64,000 bases of DNA, taken from assembly GCA_030533445.1 (NCBI GenBank), contig CM060068.1, positions 19,683,510 to 19,747,509 of the forward strand, in the 5' to 3' direction. Under the pieces are notes generated by a model, which saw only the letters and a list, made by a program, of their open reading frames with translations, did not search any database and was not told where the DNA came from. This document shows, in pieces, positions 51,268 through 64,000 of the stretch (the stretch's first letter is position 1; every line of letters starts with the position of its first letter). Origin of the DNA: Cyprinodon diabolis (Eukaryota > Chordata > Actinopteri > Cyprinodontiformes > Cyprinodontidae). Made by a program: the position numbers and the translations under genes.

Positions 51268-53125
51268 GGTCTGTCTGTCCAGATTTTGAACTGATCTTTT
51301 CAGACTGCATGATTGTAAATTGATGAAAAAAAAAAAAAAAAAATCTGAGATATTTATTTTTAGACCATATCACCCAGACGTCAGATGACAGAGCGAAACA
51401 ATACAGCACAGTTACTACGTCCTGGCTTCCTTACATGTAGCTTTCCATTGTTTACTTTCCTAAATTCTGTTGCACTGACATAATCAAAGCTAAAACTGGG
51501 TTAACCCGCTAATTTCAATGGTTTAGAGTCATTTTATGTTCTTTTTTATATATTTTTTTATGTTCTATACTTTGGCTACTTCTTGTAAAAAATAAGCTAA
51601 AGAAGTTCCAAAATTATCTTTAGAGGTGTAGGTTTGTTCTAAAAAATTATATAATTTAATTTTATTTTAAGAGTGGCTAATTCACATTTAACTGATTATA
51701 TCAACTGTTGGGAATTTATTCAGTAAAGAATTATTCTTAAATATTGATACATTTAATAATTATGACAATTTCTAAATGTTGTTACCTAAAAAAAATGTAT
51801 AGATATAGACCAATCTGTGATCCAAATGTCCCATGGCCTTCCTGTATTGAAGATCAGCATCTTGTAGTCTGGCAGGATCATCTAACTTAAGAGCACAATG
51901 TTATCAAATGTCATAATGGATTAACCATGTTAGGAATAAGCAGCCTACCATGCATCTGAGCAGCCTGACCTCAAAACATTTTATTTTATTGTGCATTAAC
52001 AAGTAATACTACTAATAAAAACTAATAATCAAACAGAATACATTTCACAATAACCTCAAGGAACCACAAAAAATGAAATGAGATTCTCTTTTCTCACCTC
52101 ACATTGTGATAAAAACATTTATGAATAAAACATTTTTTTTTACATCTGTTTGAGATTAAGCCCAGCATGTTTTGCATTATTTAGAATGTATGTTTTGACT
52201 GACTGAAGCATTTGCTGTGGCTATTTTGGTAGTTTATATCTCCCAAGTCAGCTTCTTCAATTCCAGCACCGGTATTCCTGCGCATGGATTAGACTGACCT
52301 CATATTAACCCAGATACATTTGATCTTTAAGAGCCATAAATTGACTTTTTTCATTACCATAGGTTAATTACTAAGATTTGTTCAACAGTGTGGCTACAGC
52401 AGAACTGCAGTTACAAGCAATACAAGGAATTCACATTACCTGCATTAGTACCAAAAAGGCATTGTCTTGAACTTTCTATTCCTGTCCGGAGTTTTGTTTG
52501 CATTATTCTATAACTGGCACTTTACCCAGCAGGCTTTTACTTGATTCTGCAGAGCTGAGTAAGAAACCTCACCCTTCCTGTCATTCTCTCCTGAATGCGT
52601 CATCTGAGCTGAAGCCCAAATGTGGGTCGGTTTTCTTGCATTGCATTCCCCATATCATCTGTTAGAGACAGGTCAGCTTAAAAAAAAAAAAAAAGGCAGA
52701 ATGCATTTTTAATATTATACAGGTTTGTTTTAAACAACTGATATAAAACTACAAAAGTACTTCTTAATAGCAAAAGATGTCTACAGCTTGGTTTAAGCTA
52801 GACGCAGCCACGTGGTCCGTGCAGCCAAATCCATAATTTCAGGAAAGCAAAGCTCCTGCTGGAGAGAGTTCACAGATGTAAACATCTAGAGATACTGTGA
52901 TATAGTATCTCATAAATGCCACCACTATCAACTGACTGTGAAAAACTCCTAGAAAGAAGTTTCTGTTGCTCTTGGATGCCATGTTCAAGCATAATGAACA
53001 CTTAACCGTCTTAACAACAGGTGTTAAGTAACATCTGGATATGTAATTTCTTTCTGACTGTGATTGTAGCAGGAAATGTAATATTTTTAAAGGGGCTTTC
53101 CCCAAAAATTGCAGGAATTTGTTCA
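50671..53125. other. Intergenic stretch with a (TCTG)n microsatellite
   Basis: A (TCTG)n tract of about 13 units lies at 51226-51279. No exon or repeat family recognised elsewhere. Confidence 0.5.
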
Positions 53126-53200
53126 AAACTGTTTATTTATACAGCTCCAATTCACAACACAAGTCATTTTAATGCACTTTACAATGTAGTCAGATTGTTT
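53126..53200 (-). mobile_element. LINE 3'-end fragment
   Basis: TTATACAGCTCCAATTCACA and TGCACTTTACAA are the inverse of the tail of the element at 32270-33052. Confidence 0.45.
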
Positions 53201-53479
53201 AAAAGTGTCCGAGAGGCAGTTTGGCTGCCTTATTTTAACACTGTGACATCTGCGTCTTTTAAGTCCTTCTTTAGGCTTGCTGGTACAGTACCTCATGGCA
53301 GATAATAGGGCAGATGGCTCCTTAGAATCTCTCTCCTGGAGGGTGAATACCGGCGGCTGAAACCCGTACCTAAAGTAAAACAGAGAGAGACCAGTTGGAG
53401 AAGAGTTAATGGCATATTAAATCCATGGCTTCTGGTTTGTCCATTTCGTGGGATCATGGTCACATAAGATGTGCAGTTT

Positions 53480-55620
53480 AGTTTTTACTTCCTGTTTCCC
53501 CTCCTTGGCAAAGGAGAGTTTGAGCAGAGTCACCACTTGGACCATTTTGAAGAAATTGTAAGGAGCCTTGAGTCACAGGCAACCCAGTAATGAAATCCAA
53601 TGCTATGTTGGACCAGTGGCGCAAAAACCGGGTATGCAGCGCATGCAACGCATAGGGGCGCTGCACTCGAGGGGGCGTCAAACAACCCCTCTAGAAAATA
53701 AAATTTTCTAGTTGTAATTTTCTATATTTAACAGCATAAACCGATCAATAACAGAAAGCACTGATTATGCGCCCCTCTGATGCGCCCCCACTGATTATGC
53801 GCCCCCTTCACCTCCCCTCCTGTCGCTCTCCCTTCCCACACAGGTGGCTTGCGCACGCGCCCCTAAGAGGCGCACTCAGGCGTGTTTTTCTTTTTTTTTT
53901 ATCTTCGATTATCACTCGTAGTGCGCACTTAACAGCAAGATGGAGCGCCAGAAAAAAAATAAAATAAAAAAAAATATCCGGCGCGCAAAACAGAAAAAGA
54001 AAAGGGGAGAAGGATATAGTTGTTGGCGAGATGAAAAAAAGCCTTTCAATGTGGTTGAAAGACAGTAGGTAAGTTCTGTCAGTGTATCGACAACAGGACA
54101 GGAGGGTTGTAAATATTCAGGTTAGATAAAGCTAGTCTGATACGGAGTCGTCCCATATTTGGCTGTTAAATGTTGCGTCCCCTATTGAAGCGATAAGGAA
54201 CGCGACTTGTTCCGTATTTCTAGGAATATCTGATACATAAGCCTGTAACACACACATATCCATTCACTAAATGTAAGAATGACCGAAATAACACTTGTGA
54301 AATATTAACACAGGAAAGCTAAAATCTCTTGGCCAGTGCCCAGCTATGATCCAACGCTTAGCCCTCTAGGCTGCAATTTATTCACTCATATGTATATGTC
54401 TTATTATTGATTTTTTAAATTAAAGATGAGTTGTACAAGTTTATGCGTGTATCAGACACATTAATCCAGTGTCATTATAGCCCTTAGACTCTGTGACCCA
54501 TGTTACCAACCTTTTTGGCAGGGGGACACTTGAGTTTAAATGTTTTATTCAGTATCACTACAGTGGTGTTGTATCTGATAAGTCAGATCAGATGCAGACG
54601 CCGATCATGTGTTTTCGCATCCACCTCAAAAATATGTAGTTGCGCCCCTGGTGGAAGTGAGGGAACAGCTACTTAATCCCAATCAATAATGTTTAAACAT
54701 TATTTTTAAAAACTGTATTCAGATCTGTAATTTTTACAGCTAATTTATAATGCTTTTTTACCATATGACTTAGTGGAGAACGCCACAGACAAGGGGTGAA
54801 GGAGACAGACATGAGGTCGGTGATAGAAGAGACAAGTGAGGACATCAGGTGGGAATAAATACATTAGGGAAACAGCAAAAACATATATACCATAATGTTT
54901 AGAATTTCTGATGACCATCTCTCATAGTGTTCTTTTGGTTACTGTAAGGGTAGTTGCGCCCCTGTGTTGGACCATGGTCTAGATGGCACAGGCAGAGGGC
55001 GGAGTAGTCCCAATGGAGCTGGAATACTTAGCCTCTTTACACTGCGTACAAGCTGCCACAAACTCCTTTACGTCGAGAGACAGGAAACTGTGTCTGTACT
55101 GACTGAATAGTCTTGGTGACTCCGGGATGACAGAACACACAAGAACAGTGACAAAACTCAAATACCTTCTTCATCAGGGGATCCGGTCCTATGGATCAGC
55201 TGTACGTCCCACGGAGTCTGATGTCATCTGAGAGCCCCTCTGACCTCCTTCTCAAGGTTGATCATATTGACTGTGCATTTTACAGAGTCATGTGGAACAT
55301 ATTCCTCAACACTACTGGTACTGTCCTTGTCCACTTCATACATCCTGGAGAGAGCATCTAGTTTTACATTCTTTGTCCCGGGTCTGTAAGAAAGGGAAAA
55401 TTCTCTTAGCTGATCTCAGCTACTCCAAGTTTTTATGATCAGTCCATAAAAGAAACAAAAGTTTGGCCCCATCCAACCAATGTCTCCACTCCTCCAACGC
55501 CAGCTTTACTATTAGAAGTTCCTTGTCACCCACGTCTTACTTTCCGCTCTGCGCTGGAAAGCAGTGGCTTTAAAGCCAGCACCAGCAGCTGCTGGTGGAG
55601 TTTTCTCCAGAGGGATGTAT
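53480..55620 (-). mobile_element. Degenerate Ty3/gypsy pol, interrupted by a hAT element
   Basis: Minus-strand pieces in pol order: RNase H end RPGTKNVK-LDALSRMY (about 55385-55325), the integrase zinc region with FVAACTQCKEAK (about 55080-55040), WSNIALDFITGLPV with the first catalytic Asp (54990-54973 joined to 53613-53575), then scraps like FFKMVQVVTLLKLSFAKE. Several stops and frameshifts are present. It is a dead relic. Confidence 0.8.
53614..54964. mobile_element. Non-autonomous hAT element inside the gypsy relic
   Basis: Ends CAGTGGCGCAAAAACC and, inverted, CAGGGGCGCAACTACC, flanked by perfect 8-bp duplications TGTTGGAC (53606-53613 and 54965-54972). Removing it rejoins the integrase motif in frame. 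At 53940 a Met opens a Lys/Arg-rich stretch like the N-terminus of TTF-type zinc-finger hAT transposases, which soon stops. A second copy of the GTAGTTGCGCCCCTG end at 54637-54651 suggests internal rearrangement. Confidence 0.85.
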
Positions 55621-58088
55621 ACCAAAAACCAAATCAAATCAAACTTATACTGAGTTATCACACCATGATATTTATAAATGCCAACAACAAAAAAACATTA
55701 TAAAAACACTTTATAAAAACAAAACATAGTTTCGTGTACAGGTCTAATTTTTGTACATATATTTTGCACTTCTGAGGCTTTATGAAGGCAAATCTGTGTT
55801 TTTGCATGGTCCAATATGATGTTACATACTTAAAAAAAATGATGTACCAGTTTAACAATAGAGAAGCTACTAGGCAGCTTTATATCTTTTGATATCTAAA
55901 AACTATTAATTTTCCGAGAATGTGTTTATTTAAGAGCAACTATGCAAATTAACAAACATCTTGCCTTTTCTAAAAAGGGCTTTAAATCAGTCCTACTTGT
56001 CTTCATCCATGCTGGTCACATCCTGACGTTTGAAAAAGGAGGCAGGGAAAAACAATAAAGCGTTAGCCTCATTGCATGCAGTTAGCCAAGCCTTGAAGCT
56101 TGACCAGGTTCTGGAAAAAGACCAGCTGTACTTTATCCCACTCCAACTTGGACTGCTGATTAATTTTGATGTTGGGATGATCAGTCCAAACGCTATCTTT
56201 AAATTCTTTAATTAACACTTTATCTAATTTTAGTTAGTTAGTTAGAAGTGAAAGTATTTTTTTTTTCTGAGAAAAAGAAGAAAACCTTTGCGTGCATCAA
56301 TTGGATTTGCTAAGTGTTTTGTTTTTTTTCTTACTGTATGTGAATGAAAAATAAATTATTAGTCTATATAGGTTAGGAATGCTTTAATTCTAATAAGAGT
56401 AACAGTAAGTCAATAAGTCTCAGCAGCCAATTTCTAGGTAAAAATCAGGACTTTTATTTTTTGGACCTTTGTAGATGATAAATAGTGGAATAAAACTGCA
56501 ATGCGAACCTAAACTAAACTTAATTTGCCTGTGATTGCTTCACTGTTCCCTCAATAATGCAAACAGTCACATTGACACTGCTTGTGCTTTGTTATGTCAA
56601 CGGACTGTAATAGATTCCTGAAAAAGATATTAAGACATGAGTGAGTTAAGGTGCATGTGTGTGAGAACAGGTTCATACATGATTATTACCAGTGGGTGTT
56701 TCTCTGGTGTTCCTTTATGAGAAGAGGTTTTAGGTTTCCTTGCTTTAATAGGCACTCAATGGTGATGATCCTCTTTTAGCTCGGTAACCATGACACTCGG
56801 CCTCTTAGTGGGATGTGCAAGATCAAATACAATGTGCTGGATGTTCACTGGAACAGTACATCCATCTTGTTTTTTGCTGAAATTGTGCTCTTAGAGATGT
56901 TTTTGTTTTTTCTCTGACATATTTAAAACATAATAATCCAAAGCAGATCTTAAATTGAAATAGTCTTCGGTGAAACGTAAAAACTGAGATTTTAGATCCA
57001 GTAAAGACCGCTGCCTCTAGTGTTTTTATGTACTTTGCTCAGAAGACAACTAAGAGTAAAAAAAATAAAACTTTAGATAGTCCTGGTGAATTTATAATGC
57101 CCGTTAATTTACCATTATAAAGTATAGGAACATAATACAATATTAATACTTATTTTATAATGGAAAATCTCAGAATATAGTGATTTAACTGAATTTGTAA
57201 CCATCTGTGCCTCTCATCTACAAAGTTAATGCATTTAATAATCTCAAATAGCTAAGAAAAACAAAAGGATAATATATTAACTAAGATCCACCAAGTGAAA
57301 GCTCTCCTTATGTGAAACCAGCTCCCTTTACTGTAAGCGCCTGCGTAGGAGTCTTCATCAAAGTAGTTTCCCAATGAAACAGATTTCAGTAACAGCAAAT
57401 ACTGGAAACTTACTCATAAAATTTTTCATTTATTACCTCAACTGTCAATATTATTCTACATTCATCTAGTTCAGAGGGATTTCTGAGCTTTTATTTTAAC
57501 TTTTATTTTAAGGTATATATAGAGTCTCGGATTTGAATACTTTTAAACTCAGTGTTGTGAGAGTAACAGCTAACTCAATGTATTTACCATTGCTCCAAAC
57601 ATAAATAAGCAGCATTTCTAATTGTTTTACATGTTTTTCTTATCAAATTATTTTCAGGGTTTATTTTGGAGTTATGTTCTGGGGTACAATATGTAACCTG
57701 GCAGTAGCAAGATTGATATGTGAAGAACTGAGTTGAGTTCTATGTTATCAATCTGGGATGGCTGCCATTCAGCAGTCCGTGAAAAGGAGGGACGTTTAAT
57801 ACAGTACTTCGAGCTGATTGGGTAACGTGCCAGCTAGTAGACACCTTCCATAATACGCTTCAAATCATAGCAGTAAATTGTGGCATTGAGTATTTTTACA
57901 ACTAGCGGAGTAAGCTGCGAAATCACACTTCTTCCAAATCCTGTTGTAAGAAAAGCACAGAAATATTTCCCATCTATAAATGGACAACGTGCTTCCCTGT
58001 GCTCCTTTTTTAAATGAGAAATTGATGCTATTTTAGCTAACCTTAGCCTTAGCCATTTAACTGTTCACACCAAGTGTGATGGCCTTGT
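55621..58088. other. Intergenic stretch, nothing recognised
   Basis: AT-rich, short frames without motifs. Confidence 0.45.
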
Positions 58089-58246
58089 CTGTATATACTT
58101 AATATATATTTTCTATATATTTTTAAAAAAAAAATTTTATTTTATATTCTTTCTTTTTTCCTACTGTACTGTTCACTGTGATGCAACGCTGCAATTTCCC
58201 CATTGTGGGACAATTAAAGGATTATCTTATCTTATCTTATCTTAAA
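58089..58246 (+). mobile_element. LINE 3' tail with (TCTTA)n end
   Basis: GCAATTTCCCCATTGTGGGAC, AATTAAAGGATTA and a (TCTTA)n tail; same family as 9680-9765. Confidence 0.65.
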
Positions 58247-61200
58247 ACAGAGTCAATTGCAGTAATCGACAGGTGAATCAACCAGCGTAGCCATGTTTCT
58301 TATATGTCCTGCCCCCAAAAAACTGCTGGTATGTCATTAGTCCGACTTGCTGGTTGTTACAAGATGGATGTATTAGCGAGAGTCTTTCAATATGGATTTG
58401 TTTTAGACTGAAAACTCAGCTCTCGCTACAATCCAGCTTGCAGCGCAAGGTTATAAAATATTCTCTTCTTCAAAAAATGTGTCTGTGGCTTCACCAGCAT
58501 GTCCCTAGGATAGTTGCCACTTTCTGTTGTTCTGACCGTTATTCCCACTAAACCCACTCTTCTCATGCTCAATTAGCCTTACACCTCTGGGCTTCTTGGC
58601 ATCAACCGCAATGGTGGAATTTCTTTCAGATTTGGGGTGGGGTTATGCTTTCAAATAGGGTGAGTTACACTCTAAGAAATAAAAAGATTTTTTCCCCAAA
58701 TTTTTCTCTTCTTACTCTTTCATTTCAGTACATCAAATATAATGAATTTTGAAAATCCTAAATTACATGCAACAAAAATGCCTGATTTGAAGAAATTTAC
58801 CAAACATGATATTTATTGCAAAAGAAAAAATAATTTGAATATACCCTATGCATATCAAATTTATTTTTGTGAACATTTCACTATAAAGATCATAAATATA
58901 TATTTTTTTCCAAAGACAATTGTTTAATTTCTGCTGTCCATTCTGCCGCATGCACACACACAGTGTCCCTTTACTGTTCTAACCTGATGCCTGGGATCTT
59001 CTCAAGCTCAGTGACAGTGATGAATGCAGAACATGGAACACATTAATGCAGCAGATTCTGGTCAATGTCAGGCCTTTCTTCACTGTGTCATGTTAAACAA
59101 ACAATACCAAGCCAAAGCGAATGGTAATTGACCCTCCAGAGATAAAACCAATCCTACTGAAGCAAGAGGTCACAGAAAACCTAGTCATCATGAAAGCTGT
59201 TTGGCCCATTAGAAAGAAAAAAAAAGAAATATATTGCACTCATTGACCAGATGTTCACACTTTTATACAATCTTTCTTACAGGTGAGTTATTATGAGAAA
59301 AAGTCCTGCATTATATACTTTCTCTGCACAATGCTTCATTTGAAATAGACTGTCATGTAATAAGTGGATTTTACTTGTAGGAGATGTCTGAAATCTTAGT
59401 GGGACGTGTTTAAGGTGTGGAGGGTTCTGACACTGTGATGACACATTCTGGTGAAACCTAACTAATTAGGAGTTTTTGATTTGGAACTTCTGGTTGAAAG
59501 ATGATGAACCTTGTATACTTACTGTACGTCCTTCAGGGTTAGCAAGTATCACCATGATGCTGTGTAATTGGGAAAGTGTGAAAGGAGTGGAGGACACTTA
59601 CCGGGGTGTTAAAGTGATGAATTTTAAGGCCAACACAAGAAAGAATTTAATTTTCTCTTACTTTTTCAGCAAGAGAATATACCAATTTTTAGACTATACT
59701 AAAAAGCTGTATATGGCAGATGTTTTTTGTGTGTGTGTTTTTTGTAGCACACATAATAGAATTAGAGGCAATGAAACCAAAGTTTTTCTTGATGTTATCT
59801 TAAGACAATTTATTTAACTAATTGTTCAAAGATAGCAAAGATTATAAAAGTTTAAAAATGTTGTTATTATCACAAATATTAGTTCTTTTGATTCAGAAAT
59901 GCATGTGGTAATTTTTGTGAAAAACATGTGCTTTTTCCCAAAACAACACTGAGAAAATCAGATTAGCTTTGCGTCTTACTGGTTGTATTTAACACGTTAT
60001 ATTAAGATTTATTGTATATTTTTCTTTTTTTTTTCTTTTTAGAGTGGCATCTTCAGCACAATGTTGTCAACCAATATATGTCCAATTTGTTTGAGATATG
60101 TTCAGGATAACATGAACATATCGCAGGATAACAGGATAATATATGACTTGAATTCATCCAGAGTTAAAATTGGCCTCTTAGGTTTTTCTCTTATTAATGC
60201 TCCCCTTACCTGGTTCATTAGTGTTAATATGTGTAACAGGACTTGATATGGCAGTTTACTATTTACAGAAAATCTGTATCAGTGTTTCCTATTTTTTATT
60301 TTATTTCTTTGCATGATTATGATAAATCTGTTAAAGCTCAATTACGGTAATTAACCTAACCTATGAAATTATCATAACTCGTTAAAATCTGTCTTGACAT
60401 CTGTCCTGGTTAAACAACCTTGGGCCTTCTGGGGATAGACATCGGCTCTGTAATGGCATCTGTCTCTTCAAAATTCCAATCTATCCATGTTTTTACATAG
60501 TGCCTTCCCTAGGTTATCTAGGCCATTGCAAACATTTCCTTTGTGCATTTGTTAGATGCAGGTTTTGTGAATCGCAAAAATTATGAACCAGTTTTTAAAA
60601 TTAAATATTTTTTCATCTGTAAATATCAAATCTCATTTCAAGAACTATTGATTGATCAGCAGTAATTTTCAGTAATTTTGTTAATGCTTTAATGTGTGTG
60701 TAATCTTTAAAAAATGTTGTTTATATCTGTTGACATCAGATATTGTTTAGAATCATTATCTTATATTTTATTTTTGTTTTACATTTTTGTTTATCAAAAA
60801 CATTTTTTTTCTCCGATGAACTCACCTTTTGGGCTTTTTTTTTACTCAATTTGTACACCACTTGTCATGAATTGTCACAAAGATGACCTCTCTGTGTAAG
60901 AACAGCTACAGCAGTACATCTGGGAGTAGTAGAGTGTTGTTCAAGTGCACTTAGTTGTAGAAGTGGGTCTCTCAGGAGGAAAATTAAGGGTGGGGGGGCT
61001 TGACTGGACATCTGGCTACTTCTTGTTGGAGTTAAGAGGAATGCATGTAACAAATCTGGTTTATTCTTTTCCCTTTTATTTCAAAAGCCATTCTGAGCAA
61101 AAGGAGCCTGCAGAATCTTCTTAATGTAACTTGCCAGTATACATGTGCATTGCAAGCAAGAGGTTATATTACATCCACTTTATGAGCAGCCACTCTTTTC

Positions 61201-61323
61201 ACATCACCTTCAGATTACCATTTAGAAAGTTGTACTTATCAAAACTCATGGTGGTTGTAAAACCTTCTAGATTTTGTGGACTTTTCTTTTGCTTAAAACA
61301 TTTGCATATGTGAACTCTTTCAG
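58247..61323. other. Intergenic stretch, nothing recognised
   Basis: AT-rich; no exon, RNA gene or repeat family recognised. The left end of the next Tc1 element was sought at 61050-61323 and not found. Confidence 0.45.

Positions 61324-62744
<1,421 letters not shown>

Positions 62745-62822
<78 letters not shown>
62745..62822. repeat. (TA)n microsatellite at the transposon end
   Basis: About 38 TA units abut the right end of the Tc1 element. TA is the target of these transposons, so the tract may be the insertion site or an expansion of the duplicated TA. Confidence 0.95.
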
Positions 62823-62825
<3 letters not shown>

Positions 62826-64000
62826 TACAAGGAAGTAAGGACTAAATTTGTGGTACAGAAATTCCTTCTAGGCTCTTGAACTGCGGAAAACTGAGAACTG
62901 TGAATGAGGGAATACAACCTTCTTCAGTTGGATACACCTTATTTGAAGTGAGTGAGTAGTGGAAACTCAATAAAAAATTAGAATAACTTCTCTTGTAAAA
63001 GAAAATCCACAAGCTGTAGCGATTCTTGCATTAATTGTGCTGGGGAGAGCTTTGACCTGCTCTCCAGAAATTATTCAAAATGTATGAAACCATTTTCATT
63101 TTTAACGAAATGCCGTGCAGTGTAAAAAATAGCCGAGGTTTAGTCTACCCTTGAAAGTAACAGAACACTTGGTTCATGCCCCACAGATTAATTAATCCTC
63201 CAAGCCAACTGCAACTATGATGGTAAAAATGCACAGCAAATGACAAAAGGCTCTGCAAAAACATATGTGATGCAAACTCCAACACAGGTAAGCACAAAAA
63301 ACAAATGCAAAGGAAAAGATTGCAAACAAAAAAGAAACGAGTTGCAAACAGGCGCAATCATGCAGCATACAGCAGAGTGAGCAGCAAACTTAAAAACACA
63401 ACACACAAAAAACAAATGAAAACACAGAAGGCTACAATTACTGAAAAAATAAGTTAAAACCCTACAATAAAAAAACAGCTGCAATAACAGTGTGAAAATT
63501 ATGCAAATACTAAAAACAACAGCAAAAACAAACAGAAGAGCTGACGATCATACCTTGTGACCAATGTCAAGAACATCTACTTTCTAATTTTATTTAAAAT
63601 TTACAATCAAAATGGCTTAAGAGTCATTGAAGTTTATTACACAATTAAAATTAGACTTGAAAACTGATTGTTTAGACACACGTCTCTCCTAGTCGGAGCT
63701 ATAGTATACTGTGAATTACTCTTTACTTTCGTCTTACTTGGAAAGTAGTCTCAGATCATTACTTCGGTCTTCTTTATGTGCGTATGATTTTTTATTTTTA
63801 TTTTTTTCCAAATTCACCTCACTGTCTTTCTGGAGATTTAACAGGAAGAAACTCTCAGGTTAAAGGGGATTTTTTCTTTTCACTGCAGGTATGCTCACTT
63901 AGCATGCATGCACCAACATATGTTCAATATCAATGAAACAATACAAACAACTGCCCACCTATTCTACATGTAAATGCAGGACAGAAATCTGCATTTACAG
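62823..64000. other. Window end, nothing recognised
   Basis: Contains a run of GCAAA/ACAAA-rich sequence at about 63220-63540 with imprecise internal repetition but no coding evidence. Confidence 0.45.

Noticed and set aside
60425..60500. Short open stretch LLGIDIGSVMASVSS
   Set aside because: No flanking splice sites or family resemblance; ends in a stop within 25 codons.

Overview
The window is nuclear DNA from a ray-finned (teleost) fish. Two lines of evidence support this. A vertebrate orphan nuclear receptor gene with spliced exons is present, and the rest is dense in repeats typical of teleost genomes: Tc1/mariner, hAT and Harbinger-like DNA transposons, Ty3/gypsy LTRs, LINE 3' tails, tRNA-derived SINEs and long microsatellites. 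The species cannot be fixed from the sequence alone.

Layout. (1) Positions 1-1600: old Tc1 debris and AT-rich sequence. (2) 1.6-6.45 kb, minus strand: a complete nr4a2 (Nurr1) gene. Six coding exons join in phase to 601 codons plus stop. Two 5' untranslated exons and a promoter with a CRE and a TATA-like box lie upstream, and the 3' UTR carries a (TTTC)n tract. (3) 6.5-21 kb: the nr4a2 upstream region, with enhancer-like segments, a gypsy-type LTR, a SINE, and a nested insertion at 17.8-19.7 kb (Penelope-like foldback with a 12-bp target duplication, itself holding a Harbinger-like MITE with a 3-bp duplication). (4) 21.3-34.3 kb, plus strand: three exons recognisable as mitochondrial glycerol-3-phosphate dehydrogenase (gpd2). 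GPD2 is the neighbour of NR4A2 in mammals, so the order is ancestral. Only fragments are found, one of them frame-disrupted, so this looks like a decaying copy. (5) 34-64 kb: no host gene recognised. It holds a long LTR with an internal tandem duplication, a LINE with a reverse transcriptase fragment, a 0.5-kb MITE, a complete Tc1 element with an intact 343-aa transposase and perfect terminal repeats, a gypsy pol relic split by a hAT element with a perfect 8-bp target duplication, and a second Tc1-type transposase of 340 aa lacking a visible left terminal repeat.

Functionally, nr4a2 is the only intact host gene. It encodes a constitutively folded, ligand-independent transcription factor of the immediate-early class, and the promoter CRE fits activity-dependent induction. 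The most useful observations are the gpd2 relic, an 89-codon upstream ORF that overlaps the nr4a2 start out of frame, the nested insertion with a hammerhead-like core, and the two intact transposases. All family assignments are by eye from sequence motifs; no database search was run.
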